This document shows positions 1-5,078 of a stretch of DNA of 5,526 nt, one piece after another. Below the pieces are notes generated by a model. That model made no database searches. It was not told where the DNA came from and worked only from the letters and a program-made list of their open reading frames with translations. The stretch comes from an uncultured Clostridia bacterium (GTDB lineage Bacteria > Bacillota > Clostridia > Oscillospirales > Ruminococcaceae). The position numbers and the translations under genes are program-made. The DNA lies in assembly GCA_947302065.1 (NCBI GenBank), contig CAMYUO010000154.1:1-5526 (forward strand), written 5' to 3'. Each line of letters opens with the position of its first letter. Position 1 is the first letter of the stretch.

Positions 1-1
1 C

Positions 2-376
2 AACTACGAAAAGGTGCTCACCTGCTACGATTATCTTATCAACCACACATATTACGCTTACGGCGGCTGGAACAACCCGATGTACTCGGTGCTTGAAAGA
101 GGCTTCGGCACATGCACAGAGTATTCACACGTTATGTGCGCTATGCTCAGATACATGGGCTTCAAGGCTAACTGCATCTGGGGACAGACTGCAATGGCAG
201 CAGGCGGATACGGTCAGCATATGTGGGTAGAGCTTTACATCAACGGCAACACTTATGTTGTTGACCCGCAGGTCGATGACAATATGACATACGGCGGAAA
301 CATCTCGCACAGAAGATTTGTAAAGCTGTATTCAGAGACACCGGGCAACTACATCAGAGGCTCTGTTGAAAGCTGA
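2..376 (+). CDS. Transglutaminase-like domain protein, C-terminal part (5' end outside window)
   Basis: The reading frame is open from the left edge (N-Y-E-K before the first possible GTG at 14) to TGA at 374-376, so the protein starts upstream and only about 124 residues are visible. The segment has the three-part signature of the transglutaminase/cysteine-protease fold: a Cys in F-G-T-C-T-E-Y-S (Cys codon 113-115), a His in Q-H-M-W-V-E-L (218-220), and an Asp in V-V-D-P-Q (263-265). The order and spacing fit a complete catalytic triad. Bacterial members of this superfamily are mostly thiol peptidases or cross-linking enzymes, often secreted or wall-associated in Clostridia. The substrate cannot be told from this fragment, and any signal peptide, repeat or dockerin region would lie upstream. 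The domain ends almost at the stop codon, so nothing follows it. The domain call is firm; the function is open. Confidence 0.85.
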   Translation, partial: NYEKVLTCYDYLINHTYYAYGGWNNPMYSVLERGFGTCTEYSHVMCAMLRYMGFKANCIWGQTAMAAGGYGQHMWVELYINGNTYVVDPQVDDNMTYGGNISHRRFVKLYSETPGNYIRGSVES

Positions 377-381
377 TAATT

Positions 382-430
382 GAAAATGAAACTTTGAGAA
401 CATCGCATTTGCGGTGTTCTTTTCATTTTT
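382..430 (+). terminator. Rho-independent terminator after the transglutaminase-like gene
   Basis: The 9-bp stem 398-406 / 411-419 (GAACATCGC with GCGGTGTTC, one G-U pair) encloses the loop ATTT and is followed by a T-rich run (420-430, interrupted by one CA). The flanking AAAATGAAA (382-390) is complementary to 421-429, so the structure could also terminate transcription arriving from the right. It begins within 25 bp of the stop codon, as expected for the end of this transcription unit. Confidence 0.85.
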
Positions 431-438
431 GCCGCAGC

Positions 439-481
439 GACGTTAACCGAGCTTCGCTCGCTTTGCATTTCCGTCGCATAT
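439..481. repeat. Structured intergenic direct repeat, copy 1
   Basis: This 43-bp unit recurs at 560-602 with 42 of 43 bases identical. It contains a small hairpin, CGAGC-TTC-GCTCG (about 449-461), inside a possible outer stem GCGACG (437-442) with CGTCGC (472-477). The strand of action is unknown. It resembles a REP/BIME-type dispersed intergenic element. Whether it is multicopy in the genome cannot be seen from this window. Confidence 0.8.
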
Positions 482-559
482 GGGCTTGCTCGGGTCTGCA
501 ATTTTGCAGCGCTCCGGGCTTTTACTATGTCTGAACATAGGGTTCTTAGTTTTCTTAGT
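482..559. other. Hairpin-rich spacer between the two repeat copies
   Basis: These 78 bp contain no plausible gene. Two inverted repeats are visible. One is CTGCAA-TT-TTGCAG (about 497-510), which can extend through bulges into flanking CGGG/TCCG. The other is CTATGT-CTGA-ACATAG (about 526-541). With the flanking direct repeats this makes a run of four small hairpins over about 165 bp, which suggests one composite element rather than random spacer. Confidence 0.5.
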
Positions 560-602
560 GACGTTAACCGAGCTTTGCTCGCTTTGCATTTCCGTCGCAT
601 AT
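560..602. repeat. Structured intergenic direct repeat, copy 2
   Basis: This is the second copy of the 43-bp unit at 439-481, offset by 121 bp. The only difference is C to T in the loop of the internal hairpin (CGAGC-TTT-GCTCG), so the stem is untouched. The outer stem also survives: here 558-563 reads GTGACG, which still pairs with CGTCGC through a G-U pair. The 121-bp offset is not a multiple of three, which argues against a coding repeat. Confidence 0.8.
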
Positions 603-643
603 CGGAATGTGTGGGTCAAGGGTAAAAAAATCGGACGTGTATC

Positions 644-655
644 AAACATTTGTTC
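644..655 (-). promoter_or_regulatory. LexA-type SOS box 1
   Basis: AAACATTTGTTC, read on the minus strand as GAACAAATGTTT, fits the Gram-positive LexA/DinR core GAACRNRYGTTY at every position. It lies immediately upstream of the -35 hexamer of the polymerase promoter. Box 1 and box 2 share 13 identical bases, with centres 18 bp apart. Confidence 0.8.
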
Positions 656-684
656 TTGACAAAACATTTGTTCTGTGATATAAT
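656..684 (+). promoter_or_regulatory. Sigma-A consensus promoter of the Y-family polymerase gene
   Basis: The -35 TTGACA (656-661) and -10 TATAAT (679-684) are both perfect consensus and separated by an optimal 17 bp. The start site should lie near 691, giving a leader of about 32 nt. A promoter this strong in front of a mutagenic polymerase makes sense only if it is tightly repressed, and the three LexA-type boxes around it provide that. Confidence 0.9.
662..673 (-). promoter_or_regulatory. LexA-type SOS box 2, inside the promoter spacer
   Basis: AAACATTTGTTC has the same 12-bp core as box 1 and lies wholly between the -35 and -10 hexamers. A bound repressor here would block sigma-A polymerase directly. 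Confidence 0.85.
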
Positions 685-693
685 GCTTTCACG

Positions 694-705
694 GAACAAA
701 TGTTT
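694..705 (+). promoter_or_regulatory. LexA-type SOS box 3, over the initially transcribed region
   Basis: GAACAAATGTTT is identical to the other two cores but in the opposite orientation. It covers about +4 to +15 relative to the predicted start. Its centre is 32 bp, about three helical turns, from box 2. It lies just before the ribosome binding site GGAGGG (711-716). Confidence 0.85.
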
Positions 706-722
706 GCATTGGAGGGAACGAA

Positions 723-1970
723 ATGGACAGGAAGATACTGCACGTTGATATAAACAACTGCTATGCCTCGATAGAGTGCCTTTTAAACCCTGCGCTGAAA
801 GGCAAATGCGTGGCGGTGGCAGGCGACGTCGAGCAGAGGCACGGGATAATCCTTGCAAAGAACGAGGCGGCAAAGGCTTGCGGCGTGAAAACGGGCGAGG
901 CTATCTGGCAGGCGAAGCTCAAATGCCCTGAGCTTGTGACGGTGCCTTGCCACTATGACGAATACCTGCGTGTGTCAAAGGCTTGCCATGCGATATATGA
1001 GCGCTATACTGACAGGATAGAGCCGTTCGGCATAGATGAATGCTGGCTTGACGTGACCTGCACACGCCGTGACATAAAAGAGGTCGCTGACGAGATAAGA
1101 AACACCGTCAAAAAAGAGCTGAGGGTGACTGTCTCGGTCGGTGCGAGCTTTAACAAGATATTCGCAAAGCTCGGATCGGACATGAAAAAGCCCGATGGGA
1201 CGACGGTGATAACCCGTGAGGGATTCAGACAGCAGATATGGGGACTGCCTGCGGGCGACCTGCTGTTTGTGGGGCGTGCAACGCAGGCAAAGCTGTCAGC
1301 GCACGGCATAAGAACGATAGGCGACCTTGCGAACACGCCTGTGAGCGCACTGGAAAGCTGGCTGGGCAAGAACGGGCGTATGCTGCACATATTTGCGAAC
1401 GGGCAGGACAGCACGCCGATAGGCTTTATGTGGGAGACTGTGCCCGTCAAGAGCATTTCCAACGGCATAACGGCATACCGTGACCTCGAAAACGATGCGG
1501 ACGTTAAGATGATATGCTCGGCAATGGCGGAGAGCGTTGCATCACGCCTGCGCAAACAGGCGATGAAAGCGTGCGGTGTCAGCGTTTTTATCAGAGACAG
1601 CAAGCTGCGTGTCTTTTCACGGCAGTGCAGGATAAGCGTGCCGACGAATGACGGCGTGGTGATAAGCGCCTATGCCTTTGACCTTTACAAGCGTTCGTAT
1701 GACTGGTCGCAGGGGATACCGATAAGGTCGGTGACGGTCGGAACGTTTGACCTGTGCAGTGAGAATGCTGCGATACAGACGGACATCTTCACGCCTGCGG
1801 TGCACATAGCCAAGCGTGAAAAGCTCAACGCCGCTGTGGACAGGATACGGGAACGGTTCGGTTACACGGCGATAAACAGCGGCAGGGTAGCTGCGGACAA
1901 GGAGTTCTTCCGCTTTGATGCAAGGCTGCAGAACGAGATACACCCAGTGGGTCTGTTAAAAGCACAGTAA
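723..1970 (+). CDS. dinB: Y-family translesion DNA polymerase (DNA polymerase IV / UmuC-like)
   Basis: The 415-residue product starts at ATG 723, six bases after GGAGGG (711-716). It should copy past damaged template bases without proofreading. Visible landmarks are the first metal-ligand Asp9 in H-V-D-I-N-N-C-Y-A-S, the aromatic steric-gate position Tyr14, and the catalytic pair Asp105-Glu106 in G-I-D-E-C-W-L-D-V. A conserved palm segment N-K-I-F-A-K to K-K-P-D-G (144-159) follows, then a helix-hairpin-helix thumb (about 175-235) and a little-finger domain (about 240-350). A clamp-binding-like motif Q-T-D-I-F sits at 352-356 with a 59-residue tail after it. The length and internal clamp motif resemble UmuC/UvrX-type polymerases more than classic DinB of about 350 residues, so the symbol is a family label. 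No umuD-like partner is adjacent. Three LexA-type boxes on its promoter indicate SOS induction. The gene appears intact and monocistronic. Confidence 0.93.
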   Translation: MDRKILHVDINNCYASIECLLNPALKGKCVAVAGDVEQRHGIILAKNEAAKACGVKTGEAIWQAKLKCPELVTVPCHYDEYLRVSKACHAIYERYTDRIEPFGIDECWLDVTCTRRDIKEVADEIRNTVKKELRVTVSVGASFNKIFAKLGSDMKKPDGTTVITREGFRQQIWGLPAGDLLFVGRATQAKLSAHGIRTIGDLANTPVSALESWLGKNGRMLHIFANGQDSTPIGFMWETVPVKSISNGITAYRDLENDADVKMICSAMAESVASRLRKQAMKACGVSVFIRDSKLRVFSRQCRISVPTNDGVVISAYAFDLYKRSYDWSQGIPIRSVTVGTFDLCSENAAIQTDIFTPAVHIAKREKLNAAVDRIRERFGYTAINSGRVAADKEFFRFDARLQNEIHPVGLLKAQ

Positions 1971-1972
1971 GT

Positions 1973-1988
1973 GTACAAAATTTTGTAC
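1973..1988. promoter_or_regulatory. Perfect 16-bp palindrome between polymerase and two-component genes
   Basis: GTACAAAATTTTGTAC begins two bases after the polymerase stop codon and 14 bp upstream of the likely -35 of the next promoter. It could be a weak AT-rich terminator, since an interrupted T-run follows at 1996-2003, or an operator for a dimeric repressor. The sequence alone does not decide between these. Confidence 0.45.
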
Positions 1989-2001
1989 TTGAATATTTTT
2001 G

Positions 2002-2030
2002 TTGCAAAATATCTCCGATTGTGTTATACT
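2002..2030 (+). promoter_or_regulatory. Extended -10 promoter (P1) for the two-component operon
   Basis: The -35-like TTGCAA (2002-2007) and -10 TATACT (2025-2030) are spaced 17 bp apart. A TG dinucleotide at 2022-2023 sits one base upstream of the -10, giving an extended -10. Initiation is expected near 2037, leaving a leader of about 53 nt. The tandem repeat at 2031-2049 lies directly over this start point. Confidence 0.65.
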
Positions 2031-2062
2031 TTAAAGTAAACTTAAAGTAGGCTTGCTATACT
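2031..2062 (+). promoter_or_regulatory. Tandem TTAAAGTA repeat with second TG-extended -10 (candidate P2, autoregulation site)
   Basis: TTAAAGTA occurs twice (2031-2038 and 2042-2049) with an 11-bp period, about one helical turn, which is typical of OmpR/PhoB-family binding sites. A second TATACT (2057-2062), again preceded by TG (2054-2055), follows 9 bp after the second TTAAAG core, and no -35 box is in place. The arrangement suggests a response-regulator-activated promoter; binding would also cover the P1 start point. Which regulator binds is inferred. Confidence 0.5.
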
Positions 2063-2077
2063 GTGAAAAAACAGATG

Positions 2078-2082
2078 AGGAG
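2078..2082 (+). promoter_or_regulatory. Ribosome binding site deciding the response-regulator start
   Basis: AGGAG lies seven bases before ATG 2090. An in-frame GTG at 2063 has no such site and directly abuts the second -10 element, so ATG 2090 is preferred. Confidence 0.8.
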
Positions 2083-2089
2083 TGAGACT

Positions 2090-2770
2090 ATGAGACTTTT
2101 GCTTGCAGAGGACGAAAAGGAGCTTTCCAACGCACTTGTAGCGGTGTTAAAGCACAGCAACTACTCGGTCGACGCTGTCTATGACGGCGCAGATGCGCTC
2201 AGCTATGGGCTTTGTGAAAACTATGACGGTATAATCCTTGATATAATGATGCCGAAAATGGACGGCATCGAGGTGCTTAAAAACCTGCGTGAAAAGGGCA
2301 TACACACGCCTGTTCTGCTGCTGACGGCAAAATCGCAGGTCGAGGACAGGATAACGGGGCTTGACAGCGGTGCTGACGATTATCTGACCAAGCCGTTCGC
2401 AATGGGCGAGCTGCTGGCGAGGATAAGGGCGATGACCCGAAGAAAGACGGAGTTCTCACCAAACGATCTTGCTATCGGCAACATCACGCTCAGCCGTGAG
2501 ACGTTTGACCTCAAAGGTCCGGACGGCACACAGAAACTCGGCAGCAAGGAGTTCCAGATGCTCGAGATGATGATGGTGAACAAGAACACGCTCATCTCGA
2601 CAGAGCGCTTTATGGAGCGCATATGGGGATATGACAGCGAAGCCGAGATAAACGTTGTGTGGGTGTTCATATCATATCTGCGCAAAAAGCTGGTGAGCGT
2701 CGGAGCAGATGTTGAGATAAAGGCGACAAGAGGCGTAGGCTACACGCTTGCGGAAAAGCAGGAAAAGTAA
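2090..2770 (+). CDS. OmpR/PhoB-family two-component response regulator
   Basis: From ATG 2090 the product has 226 residues, the normal size for this family. The receiver domain (about 1-115) has the acidic pocket Glu7-Asp8, the phospho-acceptor Asp51 in I-L-D-I-M-M-P, Thr79 in L-L-L-T-A-K, and Lys101 in L-T-K-P-F. The C-terminal winged-helix DNA-binding domain (about 125-222) shows the family pattern: G-S-K-E-F-Q-M-L, the V-W-V-F-I-S-Y-L-R-K-K-L recognition-helix region, and R-G-V-G-Y at its end. Phosphorylation by the kinase encoded 37 bp downstream should promote dimerisation on tandem direct repeats. Such repeats occur just upstream of this gene (2031-2049) and upstream of the VTC-domain gene (4286-4302), making both candidate targets. 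All key residues are intact. The signal and regulon are unknown, so no gene symbol is given. Confidence 0.95.
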   Translation: MRLLLAEDEKELSNALVAVLKHSNYSVDAVYDGADALSYGLCENYDGIILDIMMPKMDGIEVLKNLREKGIHTPVLLLTAKSQVEDRITGLDSGADDYLTKPFAMGELLARIRAMTRRKTEFSPNDLAIGNITLSRETFDLKGPDGTQKLGSKEFQMLEMMMVNKNTLISTERFMERIWGYDSEAEINVVWVFISYLRKKLVSVGADVEIKATRGVGYTLAEKQEK

Positions 2771-2807
2771 GCCGCGGCGCTGTGAGGAATGAGGAGTTGA
2801 GAGGGCT

Positions 2808-4115
2808 GTGATAAAGCGACTTCAAAGAAAGTTCGTGCTTATCGTTGCGGTGTGTCTGTTCATTGTCGAAGTGCTGATAATCGGCGTCATCAATTTCTTC
2901 AACGTGCGCTCGATCAATGCGGAATACGACAACCTGATGCAGATGATACAGGAAAACGACGGCAGGATCCCTGATTATTTCAAGCACAATGACAAGGAAA
3001 GGCAGATGCCGGGCAGGGCAGAGCCTACCCCTGATGACATACCCAAGCGTTTTAAAAACAATAATTTCAACGAGGAGACAAGATACCAGACGAGATTTTT
3101 CACCGTCACGTTCAAGGAAGACGGCGAGGTCGCAGGCGTGAACACCGGTCAGATAGCCGCTGTTGACAGCGAGCAGGCGGTACAGCTTGCAAAGGAGATA
3201 ATCTCGGGCGGCAAGGACGAGGGATACACCGACAACTACAAGTATAAGGTGTGCGACGTATCAAGCGGCAAAATGGTCATTTTCCTTGATGTGAGAATGG
3301 GCAACAACAACAAGAACAGATTCATGCTGATCTCGGTGCTTGTTGCGGCAGCAGGATATGTGATAACCTGCCTGCTGGTCATCATCTTCTCAAAGAGGGC
3401 AGTAAGACCTGCAATAGAGAGCTATGAAAAGCAAAGGCAGTTCATAACCGATGCGGGTCACGAGATAAAGACTCCGCTGGCGATAATCTCGGCGAACACC
3501 GAGGTCATCGAGATGACGGGCGAGGAAACCGAATGGACAAGGAGCATCAGAAATCAGGTCGCAAGGCTCGACGGGCTGGTAAAAGACCTTTTGCATCTTT
3601 CGAGAATGGAAGAGGGCGATGTAAAGCTGGTGTTCTGTGATTTCGATATGTCAAAGGCGGTAACCGAGGCGGCTCAGCCGTTTGAGGCACTGGCAAAGAC
3701 AAACAGCGAAACACTTGAGCTTGACGTTGCGCAGGGCATAATGATGAACGGCGACGAGGCATCTGTCAGACAGCTGACATCTATACTTGTCGAGAATGCG
3801 GTAAAGTATGCCGAGGACAACTCGGTCATAAAAGTTGCGCTGACAAAGACGGCAAGCGGCAGACACGCAAAGCTCATAGTTTCAAATACCTGCGAGCAGC
3901 CGCCGAAGGACACGGACAAGCTGTTCGACAGATTCTACCGCAGCGATGCGTCTCGCAGCCGTGACGGTGAAAAGGTCGGCGGATACGGCATAGGTCTTTC
4001 GATAGCAAGGGCTGTCTGTGAGGCTCACAAGGGCAGGATAGAATGCAGGGTCGAGGACAGGACGGTGATATTCACAGCGTCTTTCCGCACCACCAAGTTC
4101 AAGGAAAAAGGGTAG
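2808..4115 (+). CDS. Membrane sensor histidine kinase, partner of the upstream response regulator
   Basis: The 435-residue product probably starts at GTG 2808. AGGAG (2792-2796) is 11 bases away, a little far, while GAGGG (2801-2805) is too close; no better in-frame start is seen. Membrane segment 1 spans about residues 9-30 and segment 2 about 172-195, framing an extracytoplasmic region of about 140 residues (F-F-T-V-T-F near 97-102, D-N-Y-K-Y-K-V at 142-148) that I cannot assign to a named sensor domain. The cytoplasmic part has the phospho-acceptor His218 in D-A-G-H-E-I-K-T-P-L, the N-box Asn330 in L-V-E-N-A-V-K-Y, the F-box-like L-F-D-R-F-Y-R-S-D (372-380) and the G2 box G-G-Y-G-I-G-L (391-397). 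The G1 box is atypical: V-S-N-T-C replaces D-x-G-x-G, with Asn360 at the adenine-contacting Asp position. It lies 37 bp after the regulator gene, so they are surely co-transcribed. Confidence 0.93.
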   Translation: MIKRLQRKFVLIVAVCLFIVEVLIIGVINFFNVRSINAEYDNLMQMIQENDGRIPDYFKHNDKERQMPGRAEPTPDDIPKRFKNNNFNEETRYQTRFFTVTFKEDGEVAGVNTGQIAAVDSEQAVQLAKEIISGGKDEGYTDNYKYKVCDVSSGKMVIFLDVRMGNNNKNRFMLISVLVAAAGYVITCLLVIIFSKRAVRPAIESYEKQRQFITDAGHEIKTPLAIISANTEVIEMTGEETEWTRSIRNQVARLDGLVKDLLHLSRMEEGDVKLVFCDFDMSKAVTEAAQPFEALAKTNSETLELDVAQGIMMNGDEASVRQLTSILVENAVKYAEDNSVIKVALTKTASGRHAKLIVSNTCEQPPKDTDKLFDRFYRSDASRSRDGEKVGGYGIGLSIARAVCEAHKGRIECRVEDRTVIFTASFRTTKFKEKG

Positions 4116-4198
4116 TCAAAAATTATATGATGCAGCGATCCGAATTTAAGGATCTTTGTATAAAGGAAGAAAAGTGAAGAAAAAGTTTTGAGCAAAAG

Positions 4199-4240
4199 CA
4201 GCGAGGACTGCGGTGAAAAAGCCGCATCTTCGCTGTTTTT
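4199..4240 (+). terminator. Rho-independent terminator after the two-component operon
   Basis: A long stem pairs 4199-4213 with 4222-4235 (CAGCGA with TCGCTG outside, TGCGG with CCGCA inside; one G-U pair and one bulged C). The loop TGAAAAAG is followed by TTTTT at 4236-4240. It separates the two-component transcription unit from the VTC/DUF4956 unit. The 83 bp between the kinase stop and the stem hold no credible gene; a weak 5-bp hairpin GATCC/GGATC (4137-4154) is the only other structure there. Confidence 0.88.
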
Positions 4241-4268
4241 GTGCTGTCTGGAAGTTGTGATGATCGGT

Positions 4269-4282
4269 GAAAAAAGTTTTTC
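4269..4282. other. A-tract/T-tract inverted repeat upstream of the VTC promoter
   Basis: GAAAAA-AG-TTTTTC is a perfect AT-rich inverted repeat, four bases upstream of the tandem TTTAAG repeats. It could act as an UP-like or bent-DNA element. It is a poor terminator because no T-run follows. Confidence 0.35.
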
Positions 4283-4285
4283 GGA

Positions 4286-4318
4286 GTTTAAGTTGGTTTA
4301 AGGTTGGGCGGTTATACT
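4286..4318 (+). promoter_or_regulatory. Activator-type promoter of the VTC/DUF4956 operon: tandem GTTTAAG repeats plus TATACT
   Basis: GTTTAAG occurs at 4286-4292 and 4296-4302, a 10-bp period. It is followed after 10 bp by a -10 TATACT (4313-4318). The region where a -35 should sit (about 4290-4296) contains repeat sequence and no TTGACA-like hexamer. This matches the class II geometry of OmpR/PhoB-type activators and resembles 2031-2062 in front of the response regulator. Initiation is expected near 4325, leaving a leader of about 25 nt before ATG 4350. Confidence 0.6.
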
Positions 4319-4337
4319 AAAGACATACCAAATGAAA

Positions 4338-4343
4338 GAGGTG
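4338..4343 (+). promoter_or_regulatory. Ribosome binding site deciding the VTC-domain gene start
   Basis: GAGGTG ends six bases before ATG 4350. The in-frame ATG at 4332 precedes this site, has no binding site of its own, and would lie only about seven bases from the predicted transcription start. ATG 4350 is therefore chosen. Confidence 0.8.
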
Positions 4344-4349
4344 AACGGC

Positions 4350-5078
4350 ATGGCAGGATATCAGGAAGTTTTTGAACGCATCGAGCAGAAATATCTGTTG
4401 GATGCTGACACATATAATAAGCTCAGGGAAAGGCTCAGCGGTCACGCAGCCGTTGACCGATACGGCAGGACGACGATATGCAACATCTACTATGACACGC
4501 CAGATCACAGACTTGTAAGGACATCCAACGAGAAACCCTTCTACAAAGAAAAGCTGCGTGTCCGCAGCTACGGAACACCGAGCGGTGATTCGACGGTGTT
4601 CGTTGAACTCAAAAAGAAATATGCGGGTGTCGTTTATAAAAGGCGTGTGAATATGACGCTGGAGCAGTCGGAAAGGTTCATAAATCATGGCGTTATGCCG
4701 ATGAAGAATGCGCAGATCGAAAAGGAGATCGCCTACTGTTTCAAACTCTATGAGGACTTGCAGCCGTCGTTTTTCCTCAGCTATGAGCGCATCGCAATGT
4801 ACGGCATACAGGACGAAAGCATAAGGATAACCTTTGACTCCGATGTGTTTTACAGAGAGCACTCGCTGGATCTTTCGCTGGGAGCGTGGGGAAAGCGTTT
4901 GCTGGGAAAAGGTCAGAGGATCATGGAGATAAAGATTGCCGGGTCGATGCCGATGTGGCTGGTGAAGATACTCAGTGAGCTTAGAATATATCCGACTTCA
5001 TTCTCGAAATACGGAGCGGCTTACAACACGGAAATCAAAAATGAAAATGAGAAGAAAGAGGGTGCTGATTGTGCTTGA
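4350..5078 (+). CDS. VTC-domain protein (polyphosphate polymerase-like, CYTH/triphosphate tunnel fold)
   Basis: From ATG 4350 the product has 242 residues, the usual size for stand-alone bacterial VTC-domain proteins. The fold places alternating basic and acidic residues inside a beta-barrel tunnel. Here these are R10-x-E12-x-K14, K68-x-R70-x-R72-x-Y-G, the pair E86 and K88 in V-E-L-K-K-K, K97-R98-R99, E146-R147 in S-Y-E-R, R159 in R-I-T-F-D, E193 and K195 in M-E-I-K, and S-K-Y-G (219-222). All are present, so an active tunnel is likely. In yeast, Vtc4 of this family makes polyphosphate from ATP; the bacterial activity is inferred. There is no signal peptide or membrane segment, so it is probably cytosolic and held at the membrane by the DUF4956 protein, whose start codon lies inside its last codons (8-bp overlap). 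It has its own promoter with candidate response-regulator repeats. Confidence 0.9.
   Translation: MAGYQEVFERIEQKYLLDADTYNKLRERLSGHAAVDRYGRTTICNIYYDTPDHRLVRTSNEKPFYKEKLRVRSYGTPSGDSTVFVELKKKYAGVVYKRRVNMTLEQSERFINHGVMPMKNAQIEKEIAYCFKLYEDLQPSFFLSYERIAMYGIQDESIRITFDSDVFYREHSLDLSLGAWGKRLLGKGQRIMEIKIAGSMPMWLVKILSELRIYPTSFSKYGAAYNTEIKNENEKKEGADCA
5058..5062 (+). promoter_or_regulatory. Ribosome binding site for the DUF4956 gene, inside the VTC coding region
   Basis: GAGGG lies eight bases before GTG 5071, which makes that GTG the best start. An in-frame ATG at 5047 would add eight mostly basic and hydrophobic residues (M-R-R-K-R-V-L-I) but has a weaker upstream match. Confidence 0.65.

Noticed and set aside
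439..602. CRISPR array
   Set aside because: There are only two repeat units, the spacer is 78 bp and itself hairpin-rich, and no cas genes are nearby.
349..667. Two minus-strand open frames sharing the peptide Y-A-T-E-M-Q-S-E-x-S-S-V-N-V
   Set aside because: The shared peptide comes from the 43-bp DNA repeat being read in two different frames (offset 121 bp, not a multiple of three). This supports a noncoding repeat, not a protein.
1004..1603. 199-codon open frame on the minus strand inside the polymerase gene
   Set aside because: It lies fully antisense to a gene with intact catalytic motifs. Its translation shows no recognisable domain and it has no convincing promoter or ribosome binding site. 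It is a by-product of codon bias.
2063..2089. Upstream GTG start for the response regulator, adding nine residues
   Set aside because: It has no ribosome binding site, directly follows a -10 element, and the family begins at the M-R-L-L-L-A-E-D stretch starting at 2090.
4137..4154. GATCC/GGATC hairpin as a terminator
   Set aside because: The stem is only 5 bp with an 8-nt AT loop and no T-run; the real terminator is at 4199-4240.
4135..4163. Promoter with -10-like TATAAA at 4158-4163
   Set aside because: No -35-like hexamer lies at suitable spacing, and the terminator directly downstream would end any transcript.
4127..4177. Possible 16-residue ORF between the kinase gene and its terminator
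   Set aside because: It has no ribosome binding site and no hydrophobic or other recognisable feature; it is compatible with chance.
4332..4349. Upstream ATG start for the VTC-domain gene, adding six residues
   Set aside because: GAGGTG at 4338-4343 serves ATG 4350; the upstream ATG has no binding site and almost no leader.
4317..4862. 181-codon open frame on the minus strand opposite the VTC-domain gene
   Set aside because: It is antisense to a well-supported gene, overlaps that gene's promoter, and shows no family motif.
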